From CBDCUI01 sp965223115 (lineage in GTDB: Bacteria; Pseudomonadota; Gammaproteobacteria; UBA4575): DNA of 64,000 nt. The notes beneath the pieces were generated by a model, which was given only the letters and a program-made list of their open reading frames with translations, searched no databases and was not told where the DNA came from. Positions 27,801-34,964 of the stretch are shown piece after piece. The stretch lies in contig OZ244982.1 in assembly GCA_965223115.1 (NCBI GenBank), positions 1,612,001 through 1,676,000 of the forward strand, read 5' to 3'. A program made the translations under genes and the position numbers. Positions within the stretch are counted from its first letter, which is position 1, and every line of letters starts with the position of its first letter.

Positions 27801-28338
27801 CAGTTTCGCGACGACGTTCTTTATATTTAGATATTCCCGCTGCTTCTTCTAAATAGACACGTAACTCTTCTGGCTTCGCGTCAATCAGTCTTGAAATCAT
27901 TCCTTGTTCAATAATCGCATAGCTGCGCGGACCTAATCCTGTACCCAAGAAAAGCGCTACAATATCTTTACGCCTGCATTTTGTTCCATTTAGAAAATAC
28001 TTTGATTGTCCATCACGTGTTACTTGTCGACGTACAGAAATCTCTGTGTAAGCCGAGTATTCACCACCTAACTTACCTTCACTGTTATCAAAGACCAGTT
28101 CTATAGACGCCTGACCCACTGGTTTGCGTGTAGAAGAGCCATTAAAGATGACATCTTCCATAGTGTCGCCACGGATGTGCTTGCTACTTTCACCCATAAC
28201 CCAGCGTACTGCATCGATGATATTTGACTTACCACAGCCATTTGGCCCAACAATGCCTACCATAGAAGTAGGAAATACGAGTGACGTCGGATCTACAAAA
28301 GATTTAAATCCTGACATTTTTATTGAACTGAGCCGCAT
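24835..28338 (-). CDS. smc: Chromosome segregation protein SMC
   Basis: 1167 residues. Walker A is GPNGCGKSNIIDAVRWVMGE near the N-terminus; the C-terminal head has the signature LMSGGEKALTAVALVF and Walker B FCLLDEVDAPLDD. Between them are two coiled-coil arms (about 165-500 and 660-1000) around a hinge (about 515-640). Two heads close over ATP to entrap DNA. Gammaproteobacteria mostly use MukB; an SMC of this length marks a lineage without it. The start faces queF across 54 bp. Confidence 0.97.
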   Translation of the reverse strand: MRLSSIKMSGFKSFVDPTSLVFPTSMVGIVGPNGCGKSNIIDAVRWVMGESSKHIRGDTMEDVIFNGSSTRKPVGQASIELVFDNSEGKLGGEYSAYTEISVRRQVTRDGQSKYFLNGTKCRRKDIVALFLGTGLGPRSYAIIEQGMISRLIDAKPEELRVYLEEAAGISKYKERRRETENRIRHTRENLDRLNDVIEEITKRIEHLQRQAKAAERYKVLKTEERQAKTELLALRWQAHQEEVQQRKQAAEHKQTEIEKVMADIRAIEAEIEKLRQRHADETEKFNEVQGSYYKLGGEISRVEQSIHHVKELNSRYDEELKEVQEAWAQAEQALHDEQTKAAELEAKILETEPSLKAARDELSSNTQKLSDAESKMAAWQEAWEVLSAKIAEPTQTVEIEASRIEYLEEHLEQLADRKDKLLEDQHQFSKHKTSIESKDLASRVDETSTTLRAISPQMVELNKAISTGRDRRQKLTLQLEQAREKLQTLQSQLASLQALQRVVLGEEGQAVSKWLEQKGLNKAPRLMDKLKTEPGWEAAVETVLGDYLEAVCVNDLERSADSLSDIKTGRLMMLDQQAAKQAMDTEGTLASKVKAPVDLTELLGGVLVANTINSAFNKREHLTPGQSVITKNGVWMGANWLRISRIAANKGNVLQRKREIQILEKAVMSQQQLIEKMVTDLEICERDVYAQEKQRDQIQDSYTDAQKQHAQAQAEMAGWESEQEHVMRQGEQLQDYLEEVNRQIQQAEEELDEAIVSKEQAEQILEEFSGERDALIKQRDDTVFHLDGARSEEVERRESSHRLALDLESYKSSLNATQTSLTRMKEHAAQLQQRSESLQSSIQDGNAPLEKLNSQLKEFVDQRVKIEHDLTHARSVVQNTDDEIRSKQEFNVETQRKLEEMRTELNNLQLAWQEANVRSKTIKEQLDEYDVSLDDLLAQIEEGATLVQWEEKVQSLERKITRLGPINLAAISEFEEHNERKEYLDHQHEDLVNALDTLEDAIRKIDKETKDRFKEIFENVNSHLQGMYPRLFGGGKAFLEMTGDDLLTTGVSIMARPPGKRLSSIQLMSGGEKALTAVALVFSLFELNPAPFCLLDEVDAPLDDANVNRFCELLKDMSDRVQFIYITHNKSTMEYANQLLGITMNEPGVSRIVSVDVDAAAEMVAAS

Positions 28339-28392
28339 CGTTAGTAATTCGTTAGAATATATCTAGTGATCCATTAAAAATTTTAAAAGCCA

Positions 28393-28791
28393 ATGAGTAA
28401 TAACCAAAACCAATTATTAGATACATTTGAAAACCCGCAACGTGATATTGACTACACAATCCGCATGGACATCCCAGAATTTACCTGTTTATGTCCATTA
28501 ACCGGGCAACCTGATTTCGCCAAGCTGTTAATGGAATATATTCCAGATAAATTATGTGTAGAGCTCAAGACCCTCAAATTGTATTTGACGTCATTTAGAA
28601 ACAAAGGCGCATTTCACGAAGCAATAACTAATGAAATTCTAAGCGATCTTGCGTCATTGCTAAAGCCCCGATTTATGCGAATTACGGCTGACTTTAACGT
28701 GCGCGGAGGCATCTATACACAAGTAGTTGTCGAACATAGACAACCAAATTGGCAAGCCCAAACCCCTGTTAATCTTCCCAACTCACTTTAA
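28393..28791 (+). CDS. queF: NADPH-dependent preQ0 reductase, unimodular QueF
   Basis: QueF reduces 7-cyano-7-deazaguanine to the aminomethyl form in queuosine synthesis. 132 residues, so the short type I enzyme and not the longer E. coli type. The nucleophile Cys and binding Asp are in FTCLCPLTGQPDFA; VELKTLKLYLTSFRNKGAFH is the QueF motif, with Leu where Ser is usual (VESKS). The change is next to the substrate pocket and may be neutral. Divergent from smc, followed by cysZ after 41 bp. Confidence 0.93.
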   Translation: MSNNQNQLLDTFENPQRDIDYTIRMDIPEFTCLCPLTGQPDFAKLLMEYIPDKLCVELKTLKLYLTSFRNKGAFHEAITNEILSDLASLLKPRFMRITADFNVRGGIYTQVVVEHRQPNWQAQTPVNLPNSL

Positions 28792-28832
28792 GTATATATC
28801 CCAATATTAAGATTTAATACAAAATCTTGAGA

Positions 28833-29603
28833 ATGATTACACAAACTATTAAAGGTGCAACTTACGTAGTCAAAGGCTTTGCTTTACTCAAATTACCCGG
28901 CATAAAACGCTATGTAGCCATCCCTGCCTTGATAAATATTTTTTTATTTGCTGCCGCAATTTGGTATGGATATGAGCAAATTGACACCTTATTAGAACAA
29001 TATCTACCCAGTTGGCTCGATTGGCTCGAATTTTTATTGTGGCCTCTACTAATTATTGCGAGCTTACTTGTCGTATTTTTTGCATTTACATTAGTGGCAA
29101 ATATCTTAGGAGCCCCATTTAATGGTGTCTTATCCGAAAAGATTGAAGAACGGCTTACTCAGCAGAAAGTCAGTAGCAATGAGGGCTATTTAGACCTGTT
29201 GCGTGGTGCACGTATTGGTATAAGCAACGAATTACGCAAACTATTTTATCTTGCCATACGCGTATTGCCATTGCTTATTCTATTCATCATCCCTGGTTTA
29301 AACATGTTTGCACCTTTCTTGTGGTTTATCTTTGGTGCCTGGTTATTGGCTATTGAATATTTAGATTACCCCATGGGCAATCGAAATTTATCTTTTAAGC
29401 AACAACTCACTCTATTAAAAGAAAAGCGCTTCTTATGCCTTGGCTTTGGCATGGCACTAGTCTTTATGACCATTACACCAATACTGAATTTCTTTGCCAT
29501 GCCCGTCGGTGTTGCTGCAGCAACTGCATTGTGGATTGATGAATTAAAAGGCATTGCACCTAGCAACTCCTTAGCACAAAAATCTAAATCAATAACTAAG
29601 TAA
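28833..29603 (+). CDS. cysZ: CysZ-like sulfate permease (EI24 domain)
   Basis: 256 residues with four hydrophobic segments (about 30-50, 68-95, 145-172 and 205-230) and the start ITQTIKGATYVVKGFALLKL. The central block FTLVANILGAPFNGVLSEKIE and ALWIDELKG near the C-terminus match the CysZ/EI24 family. E. coli CysZ imports sulfate for cysteine synthesis; in other species the substrate may differ. No cysteine-pathway genes are adjacent. The frame opens with a TTG two codons upstream; the ATG at 28833 is the more likely start. Confidence 0.85.
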   Translation: MITQTIKGATYVVKGFALLKLPGIKRYVAIPALINIFLFAAAIWYGYEQIDTLLEQYLPSWLDWLEFLLWPLLIIASLLVVFFAFTLVANILGAPFNGVLSEKIEERLTQQKVSSNEGYLDLLRGARIGISNELRKLFYLAIRVLPLLILFIIPGLNMFAPFLWFIFGAWLLAIEYLDYPMGNRNLSFKQQLTLLKEKRFLCLGFGMALVFMTITPILNFFAMPVGVAAATALWIDELKGIAPSNSLAQKSKSITK

Positions 29604-29693
29604 TCCTAGCAAAACACCTTACTTTAGCCGGAACTTTCTTATTATTTATAACTCTAAGTCATTGTTAATTAGCACTTTTTTACCATTGATTTA

Positions 29694-29776
29694 GGTGTTT
29701 AACACCACTAATCAAGGCGACTTGATTCTCTTATGTATAAAGAGTGCACAATTGAAAGAATCATTGATGATTCTTT
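29694..29776 (+). other. Cluster of three palindromes in a 5' leader
   Basis: Three short perfect inverted repeats lie in sequence: GGTGTT-T-AACACC (29694-29706), AATCAAG-GCGA-CTTGATT (29710-29727) and AAAGAATCA-TTGA-TGATTCTTT (29755-29776). The last ends 17 bp before the ATG of the 69-residue gene, next to its AAGGAG site. They could be protein-binding sites or RNA hairpins in its leader. No U-run follows any of them, so a terminator is not indicated. Confidence 0.4.
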
Positions 29777-29793
29777 GTTTAAGGAGAATAGCA

Positions 29794-30003
29794 ATGGAAG
29801 ATGAACTCCGTATGGCAAGAGCCAAACGAGAAGCCAATAAAATGGTTTCCTACTTCATGAATCAAGAAAACGGCTTGTGGTATCTTATTTCAGTCGTTTC
29901 ACAAATGCCTAAATTTGAAGATCGTTACCAGGAAGCCATTCGAAAACGTTTATGCGAACGAGCTTCTTCTTTATATCACCATTCAACCTTAGAACTAGTC
30001 TGA
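29794..30003 (+). CDS. Small conserved-type protein, 69 aa, function unknown
   Basis: 69 residues, largely helical, with a basic N-terminal half (RMARAKREANKMVSYF) and a motif-like block NGLWYLISVVSQMPKFEDRY. AAGGAG 7 bp before the ATG at 29794 marks the start; the frame extends further upstream through poor sequence. No membrane span or signal peptide. I do not recognise the family. The leader contains three hairpins (see separate entry). It stands alone between cysZ and the convergent YbjN-like gene, so it has its own promoter. Confidence 0.6.
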   Translation: MEDELRMARAKREANKMVSYFMNQENGLWYLISVVSQMPKFEDRYQEAIRKRLCERASSLYHHSTLELV

Positions 30004-30012
30004 GACATACGC

Positions 30013-30564
30013 TCAGATGGCGAGACCTTTTTCGATAATACTTTCATAGTATTTTTCTTGTTCTGCACTACTATCTCCACCCTGAAAAATTAAAATCCCA
30101 GAGCTATATGTCGAGCCAAAGGTTGCCGCTGCAGTGATAGCTTGCGCTAATCCAGAAACCATCTCCTCATCAGACAATATAGAAAGCGGGTGAATAAAGG
30201 CACTCCATATGATGCCTTTAGCTACACAATATCGTGCATCCACGGCAGAATCAAAATTCGCTTGCATTAAACGCAGTAACTCACCTTCACCAACATCTTC
30301 AACTTTTACAATAGGAACAACTACCCGCATACGATTAGCATTTTCATCTGTAATGATATGTGCACGTATATTTTCAAACCGAATAACCCAGTTACCTAAC
30401 TGACCTTCAAGTTCAGGATCTACACGCAACAATAACTCATGCAAGCGAGAGTTATTCATTACATACTCACCAGACTGCGCTTCTGGCGCGCTTTTATCCT
30501 GCTCATTTGCACTAACAATCGTAATATTTAGCACAGCGAGTAACAAGACAAAACATACTTTCAT
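30013..30564 (-). CDS. Exported YbjN/type-III-chaperone-fold protein
   Basis: 183 residues with a signal peptide (MKVCFVLLLAVLNITIVSA, about 19). The mature part has the alternating helix/strand pattern of the YbjN/CesT fold: SRLHELLLRVDPELEG, VIRFENIRA, VVVPIVKVED, and LMQANFDSAVDARYCVA. AAGGA 8 bp before the ATG at 30564 sets the start. An earlier frame ATG (30594) lacks a site. Function is unknown; secreted YbjN-like proteins are rare, as most are cytoplasmic. It lies 30 bp downstream of the aminotransferase gene on the same strand. Confidence 0.6.
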   Translation of the reverse strand: MKVCFVLLLAVLNITIVSANEQDKSAPEAQSGEYVMNNSRLHELLLRVDPELEGQLGNWVIRFENIRAHIITDENANRMRVVVPIVKVEDVGEGELLRLMQANFDSAVDARYCVAKGIIWSAFIHPLSILSDEEMVSGLAQAITAAATFGSTYSSGILIFQGGDSSAEQEKYYESIIEKGLAI

Positions 30565-30594
30565 AACATAATCCTTATTAACAGCAATGCGCAT

Positions 30595-31758
30595 TTAGGT
30601 TTTCAAACTTGCTAACCGTTCAACTCCTATTTTTAAATTTTCCATATCTGTAGTGTAAGCAAACCTCACATGTTGCTTAGCACCAGCCACACCAAAATCA
30701 ATTCCAGGTGTAAAAGCGACATGTTTTTCAGCTAAAACCTTACGTGTAAACTCATAACTATCCTCAGCTAAGGCAGATGAATCGGCATAAATATAAAAAG
30801 CACCCTCAGGTTTTATACGTATTCCAAACCCTAAAGAGCTTAACGCAGCAAGCATATAGTCTCTTCTCTGCCTAAATTGCTCACGTCTTTCGACAAGTAT
30901 TTCTTTGGTATCATCATGGAATGCTGCTAATGCGGCATACTGTCCTGGTGTAGGTGCAGCTAAAAAAGTATGTTGTGCAAGTTTATTCAACTCATGCAAA
31001 TATTCTTTTGGAGAAACAATCCAACCAACACGCCAACCCGTCATGCCGTAAAATTTTGAAAAGCTATTAATAACCAAAGTATTCTCATTGATACCTACAG
31101 CCGTTTTTGGGGCCTGCGTGTACACAAGACCATGATAGATTTCATCTACTAATAAAAACACACCCTTTTGTGCACAAAAATCAGCAATACTTTGCAACTC
31201 TTGATCGGCAAGGATAGTACCCGTTGGATTTGATGGACTCGCAACTAAAACAGCATTAATAGTATCGTTCCAATGTTGCTCTAACAATTTACGATTAAGC
31301 TGCCAGTTAGAATCTTCATTTACAGCTATTTGTAAAACCTTACCTCCTAGCAATCGCACTAAATTATGTGTACTAGGATAAGCCGGGTCTGCTAGTGCAA
31401 CACAATCCCCATGGGACACAATCAAGTTTAAAACGAGTTGCAACGCCATTGCGGAACCAGGAGTAATAATGACCTGCTCTGCTTCTACATCTGCTCCGTA
31501 TTCTTGTCGATAAAAATTGGCAATTGCTTCACGTAGCGCCGGTAATCCAAGGGTCGGAGTATAATGAGTAATACCTGTGCGCAAAGCAGCAATTCCTGCC
31601 TCAACGATTGGTTTTGGGGTAGAAAAATCAGGTTCCCCCATTTCCATATGGATGACATGATGGCCCTGCATAGCAAGCTTCTTTGCCTCAGCCATCAGGC
31701 TCATAACATGAAACGATTCAACTTGTTCAAGTCGCTTGGAAATCTTACATTTAGTCAT
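30595..31758 (-). CDS. Class I/II PLP aminotransferase
   Basis: 387 residues, normal for fold-type I aminotransferases. The N-terminal EMGEPDFSTP, the PLP-ring-stacking VIITPGSAMALQLVLNLIV, PSNPTG, and the PLP Lys in NSFSKFYGMTGWRVGWIVSP are all present, as is HVRFAYTTDMENL at the C-terminus. Related enzymes include aspartate, alanine or methionine aminotransferases. Substrate cannot be read from sequence alone. The start faces the ECF sigma gene across about 130 bp. Confidence 0.85.
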   Translation of the reverse strand: MTKCKISKRLEQVESFHVMSLMAEAKKLAMQGHHVIHMEMGEPDFSTPKPIVEAGIAALRTGITHYTPTLGLPALREAIANFYRQEYGADVEAEQVIITPGSAMALQLVLNLIVSHGDCVALADPAYPSTHNLVRLLGGKVLQIAVNEDSNWQLNRKLLEQHWNDTINAVLVASPSNPTGTILADQELQSIADFCAQKGVFLLVDEIYHGLVYTQAPKTAVGINENTLVINSFSKFYGMTGWRVGWIVSPKEYLHELNKLAQHTFLAAPTPGQYAALAAFHDDTKEILVERREQFRQRRDYMLAALSSLGFGIRIKPEGAFYIYADSSALAEDSYEFTRKVLAEKHVAFTPGIDFGVAGAKQHVRFAYTTDMENLKIGVERLASLKT

Positions 31759-31886
31759 TTAGACATCCTAGCATGCTCACCGATAAACGGTAGTAACGAA
31801 TAACCCTTAGACTCGCTTCAAACGTTTATACAAATGCAATAAATACTATTGCGTTGCTAACATAGCATCGTTAGTCTGCTGTTCTC

Positions 31887-32447
31887 ATGAAGGGTGAACA
31901 ACTATCCGATGAAGCACTAATGATGCAATACCAACAAGGGAATCAAGCTGCATTTGAAACCCTATACCGGAAATACAAAGATATGCTCTATCGTTATTTT
32001 ATAAATCACATAAGCAATACCCATCAATCTGAAGAACTATATCAGGAAGTATGGATCAAATTAATTAACAGTGCAGTTCGTTATGAACCAAAAGCCAAGT
32101 TTAAAACTTTTTTGTTTACCATTGCACATAACACACTCGTTGATTATTACAGAAAAAATAAAGCCTCACAGATAATTGAATTTGAAAATGCTGAAATAAC
32201 CCAGGAGCCTGATGTGCCTGGTTCACTCGCATTACCTGAAGATGAATTCACCTTAAAACAAAAAACAAAACAATTCATACAAACTTTGGAAAAACTCCCA
32301 GTTAGCCAAAAAGAGGTTGCACTATTATATTTCGAGCAAGACATGAGCATAGAAGAAATCGCTGAGGTTACTGAGGTAAACCCAGAAACTGCAAAAAGTC
32401 GTTTGCGATATGCAAAAAACAAACTCAAAAGCGCTATTCTGAATTAA
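31887..32447 (+). CDS. ECF sigma factor (RNA polymerase sigma-70 family)
   Basis: 186 residues. Region 2 has FETLYRKYKDMLYRYF, SEELYQEVWIKL and FLFTIAHNTLVDYYRK; region 4 has LPVSQKEVALLYF and MSIEEIAEVTEVNPETAKSR, the helix-turn-helix that reads the -35 element. ECF factors usually answer an envelope signal and are held by an anti-sigma factor; the next gene, 9 bp on, encodes a single-span membrane protein, which fits. No nearby target set is obvious. Its own promoter may be autoregulated. Confidence 0.9.
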   Translation: MKGEQLSDEALMMQYQQGNQAAFETLYRKYKDMLYRYFINHISNTHQSEELYQEVWIKLINSAVRYEPKAKFKTFLFTIAHNTLVDYYRKNKASQIIEFENAEITQEPDVPGSLALPEDEFTLKQKTKQFIQTLEKLPVSQKEVALLYFEQDMSIEEIAEVTEVNPETAKSRLRYAKNKLKSAILN

Positions 32448-32456
32448 AATAAAGTC

Positions 32457-33164
32457 ATGAACTCAAAAGACGATCAAGTTTTACAACAGCTATATAAAAA
32501 AGGAGCTAAGCAAGCCCCCCCATCAGAGCTTGATCAAAAAATCTTAGATTACGCTGCCAATCAAGCCCAAGACAAACGTGGTAAAAAATCTTTCAGTGGT
32601 AATTGGAAGGTTCCTCTGTCATTAGCTGCCAGTGTGGTCTTAGTTTTTGCCTTATTAGTACAACTTGATAAAAACTATCCCTTATTAGAAGTTCCATCTG
32701 CTTCTGATGATGCACTAATGAAAGAAATAGACAGTGAATCATCTGTTATACAACCATCAAATAAACTAGAAACTAAAAAAGATATTCAAAAAAACGAAAA
32801 AAAATCTAAATCATTACATAAAGAAGATGCTATAGGTTCTGTTATGACTAATGGGCCTGTCAGCGAAGGCATACGATTGAATCAAGAACATAAGGAGAAA
32901 TACCCTCAAGACAAAGAAGCGGCGCCTTCTACAGGTATGGCCAAACAAAGAACTGCCCAAGAACCTGTTGCAAAAACGCTAGATGAAGCCTCTGTATTGG
33001 AAGAAGAAATAATGCTCAGTCATCGTTCAGTGGAAGACTGGTTACTCATGATAGAAAAACTTATTGCTAGAAAAGATTATGCCGAAGCAGCTAGACAACT
33101 AGAAAAGTTTAAACAGGCTCATCCTATCGTAAATGTGGAAGATATCGAATCTAAGATCCCTTAA
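32457..33164 (+). CDS. Single-span membrane protein, candidate anti-sigma factor
   Basis: 235 residues. A cytoplasmic N-terminus of about 48 residues has a helical SELDQKILDYAANQAQ segment, one membrane helix follows (about 51-67), and a long charged linker (about 70-180, rich in Lys, Glu and Ser) leads to a C-terminal helical domain (about 183-235) with SVEDWLLMIEKLIARKDYAEAA. This plan, and linkage 9 bp after the sigma gene, suits an anti-sigma. No zinc-binding His-Cys motif (ZAS) is visible. The repetitive AEAARQLEKFKQAHP end resembles TPR-like helices. Family unknown. Confidence 0.6.
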   Translation: MNSKDDQVLQQLYKKGAKQAPPSELDQKILDYAANQAQDKRGKKSFSGNWKVPLSLAASVVLVFALLVQLDKNYPLLEVPSASDDALMKEIDSESSVIQPSNKLETKKDIQKNEKKSKSLHKEDAIGSVMTNGPVSEGIRLNQEHKEKYPQDKEAAPSTGMAKQRTAQEPVAKTLDEASVLEEEIMLSHRSVEDWLLMIEKLIARKDYAEAARQLEKFKQAHPIVNVEDIESKIP

Positions 33165-33204
33165 ACTTTAATTAAGATGAGACATATTCAAACAGTCATT
33201 TTGC

Positions 33205-33432
33205 TCACCAATGCTCCCATACCTCATAAACAGTATATTCGCTTTTTTTAACACATCGAATTCCTGTCTGGCGCTTGATCGACATCGCCTTGCTTATAGC
33301 CAAATCATAAGCACGAGACCCTTCTGTATCATTTTTTGATTGGTAATAAGTAACCATAAACCAACCTTTTTTATTTAAAATTGCACTATCCATCTCATTT
33401 AGAGCAGAAATTTCTATATTATCTCCAGCCAT
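33205..33432 (-). CDS. Small protein of unknown function, 75 aa
   Basis: 75 residues with no signal or membrane span; the pattern SRAYDLAISKAMSIKRQTGIRC followed by a beta-like VKKSEYTVYEVWEHW suggests a small alpha/beta domain. I do not recognise it. The start lacks a strong ribosome-binding site, but it lies 18 bp after the 66-residue gene on the same strand and behind the MarR gene, so the three probably form a transcript and it may be translated by coupling. Confidence 0.45.
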   Translation of the reverse strand: MAGDNIEISALNEMDSAILNKKGWFMVTYYQSKNDTEGSRAYDLAISKAMSIKRQTGIRCVKKSEYTVYEVWEHW

Positions 33433-33450
33433 GCCCTAAACCTTAATCAC

Positions 33451-33651
33451 TCAAACTTGATCATCATTCTCATTGATCAAATAGATTGGCGCAGGACAAA
33501 GCTGTTTTGCTTTGGCTGCAATATGAAAACCTTCTCCTAAACTGAGTAAACTCACCCATTTTTGACCATTGATCAAAATTCGCTTACCACTTGTTAACAC
33601 AGTAACTTTTTCATCAGCAGTGTTAATCGATTGCTTTAATTCCAATACCAT
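33451..33651 (-). CDS. Small protein of unknown function, 66 aa
   Basis: 66 residues, mostly beta-strand-like (EKVTVLTSGKRILINGQKWV), one Cys (QLCPAPIY). AAGGAG about 6 bp before the ATG is a clear ribosome-binding site. It sits 27 bp after the MarR gene in the same direction and 18 bp before the 75-residue gene. No family recognised; a MarR-controlled small operon is the natural reading. Confidence 0.55.
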   Translation of the reverse strand: MVLELKQSINTADEKVTVLTSGKRILINGQKWVSLLSLGEGFHIAAKAKQLCPAPIYLINENDDQV

Positions 33652-33678
33652 AATTACTCCTTCAAGTTATATATAAGT

Positions 33679-34131
33679 TTATGCATCCATATTTTTAATC
33701 GAATGCACAAGCTGGTTATACAAACGTTTGCCTTTATTTGTAATACGTATCACCCTGGCTCTACGATCATGATCTACAAGCTCATATTCCATCAGATTCA
33801 ATTCTTCTAAACATCGCATTGAACGCGTAATTTGAGGTTTATTTAATATTGCTTCAGTTGCAATCATTCCAGGTTGACTAAAGCCTTGATATAAATAATG
33901 CAACACTTCAAAGTCGATATGAGACAAGCGATACAGTTTTAATCTATCTTTTATTTTTCGCTGAAACTGTCGCAACTCTCGCGAAGCAATCAAGTATTGT
34001 TCCAATTGCATTGAATCCCCCACCATCGCACTTAACTTGAGATGTTGCCAATTGTTGATGGCAGAATCGAATGTTGCTTTCGGTACTGTTTTATTTGAAA
34101 TACTTACACTTGTAACTTCATAACGCTTCAT
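33679..34131 (-). CDS. MarR-family transcriptional regulator
   Basis: 150 residues. The winged-helix core is at about 60-145: SHIDFEVLHYLYQGFSQPG, recognition helix around EAILNKPQITRSMRCLEELN, and the wing DHDRRARVIRITNKGKRLYN, the MarR hallmark. The N-terminal 45 residues may be an extension. Two small genes follow on the same strand, likely its own operon. Effector unknown. The start is 112 bp from the divergent HicA-type gene. Confidence 0.85.
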   Translation of the reverse strand: MKRYEVTSVSISNKTVPKATFDSAINNWQHLKLSAMVGDSMQLEQYLIASRELRQFQRKIKDRLKLYRLSHIDFEVLHYLYQGFSQPGMIATEAILNKPQITRSMRCLEELNLMEYELVDHDRRARVIRITNKGKRLYNQLVHSIKNMDA

Positions 34132-34215
34132 TTATGCATTTAGGTTGCAAACATTTATATGCTATCTACAAACAAACTCTACTCTTGGGTTTATTGTAAC
34201 AATTCATTTGACTTT

Positions 34216-34238
34216 AATGGTACTATTATAGTACCATT
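34216..34238. promoter_or_regulatory. Perfect 10-bp-arm palindrome upstream of hicA, likely operator
   Basis: AATGGTACTA, a 3-bp spacer TTA, and TAGTACCATT form perfect arms. The site lies 6 bp before the hicA ATG, overlapping the expected leader and probably the promoter. HicB-type antitoxins with an RHH C-terminus commonly bind such palindromes and repress their own operon. Binding not shown. Confidence 0.65.
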
Positions 34239-34243
34239 TTTTC

Positions 34244-34447
34244 ATGTTACCAAAAATAAATCAATTAATTCGAGATTTAGAATCTGTCGGTTTTGTGCAC
34301 AAAGGAGGCATTAGCGGATATAGCAACTTTCGACACCCCAAGGGTGTAAATATCACAATCAGCAGCAACCCAAATCAACAAGCGAAATATTATCAAATCA
34401 AAGATGTAAAACGCGCGATCGAACTCGTTAGTGATGAACAAACATAA
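34244..34447 (+). CDS. hicA: HicA-family toxin with altered active site
   Basis: 67 residues. The fold features match HicA (dsRNA-binding-like): INQLIRDLESVGFV, NFRHPKGVNITISSN, AKYYQIKDVKRAIELV. In the usual GGKGSHRNF motif the catalytic His is expected where this protein has Tyr (GGISGYSNF), so the mRNA-cleaving residue appears lost. It may be inactive, reduced or repurposed. HicB follows with a 14-bp overlap, as in hicAB operons. The palindrome just upstream fits autoregulation. Alternatively it is a HicA relative with a different catalytic mechanism. Confidence 0.75.
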   Translation: MLPKINQLIRDLESVGFVHKGGISGYSNFRHPKGVNITISSNPNQQAKYYQIKDVKRAIELVSDEQT

Positions 34448-34775
34448 ACAATACTTAAAAATAGTGGAATGGTCTGAAGATAGCCAGTGCTACGTTGGAC
34501 GTGTTCCAGGCTTAGCTTTAGGCGGAATTCATGGGAAAAATGAAGCCAAAGTTTTCGAAAAACTTGTAACGTTGACAAATGAATGGATTAAGACACATAA
34601 AAATGAAGGACATAATTTACCGGCAGCAACTGCAGGCAAAAAATATTCAGGTCGTTTTAATATTCGTGTAGGCGAAACCTTGCATGAACATCTAACGATT
34701 GAATCTTTAAAAGTCAGCGAAAGCCTGAATACCTATTGTGTAAAAGTATTGAAAAAAGGAGTAAATATAGATTAA
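34434..34775 (+). CDS. hicB: HicB-family antitoxin with RHH C-terminus
   Basis: 113 residues. The N-terminal domain (YLKIVEWSEDSQCYVGRVPG and LALGGIHGKNEAKV) is HicB-like; the C-terminal (SGRFNIRVGETLHEHLTIES and ESLNTYCVKVLKKGV) is an Arc-type ribbon-helix-helix that would bind the upstream palindrome. I chose the ATG at 34434, one codon after a GTG at 34431. HicB neutralises HicA by binding and repressing transcription. It seems intact even though its toxin lacks the catalytic His. Confidence 0.85.
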   Translation: MNKHKQYLKIVEWSEDSQCYVGRVPGLALGGIHGKNEAKVFEKLVTLTNEWIKTHKNEGHNLPAATAGKKYSGRFNIRVGETLHEHLTIESLKVSESLNTYCVKVLKKGVNID

Positions 34776-34787
34776 TGAAAATACTAT

Positions 34788-34914
34788 TTTTTTACTTTTT
34801 TGAGCAATCGCTTACGGCTGCGTTGTTGGCGAGGTGTTAGTTTATTACGCTTACCTGCAAATGGGTTGTCGGGTTGTTTAAAAACCAATTGTATCGGTGT
34901 ACCCACTAATTTTA
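34788..34914 (-). repeat. Displaced copy of the 3' end of der (127-bp direct repeat, left)
   Basis: Bases 34788-34914 match 42279-42405 at 126 of 127 positions (one C/T difference). The sequence encodes about the last 41 residues of Der and still reads LLKKVKK followed by a stop (TAG). It lies in the same orientation as der and 5 bp from the inverted repeat of the transposase unit. The pair of copies brackets 7.4 kb of accessory DNA, as an integration at the 3' end of a gene would leave. Confidence 0.95.
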
Positions 34915-34918
34915 AGGT

Positions 34919-34963
34919 GAATCAATGGCAGAATCAATGGGGTCAGACACGATTGATTTGTAG
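34919..34963. repeat. Left inverted repeat of the transposase unit
   Basis: About 45 bp including GAATCAATGG and GGTCAGACACGATTGATTT. The reverse complement of 35741-35792 carries the same blocks with a 7-base insertion and a few substitutions. REP-like sequences of this kind often flank REP-associated tyrosine transposases. Confidence 0.75.
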
Positions 34964-34964
34964 T

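Noticed and set aside
29695..29793. Upstream extension of the 69-residue gene
   Set aside because: The extra residues pass through hairpins and lack a ribosome-binding site; AAGGAG supports the ATG at 29794.
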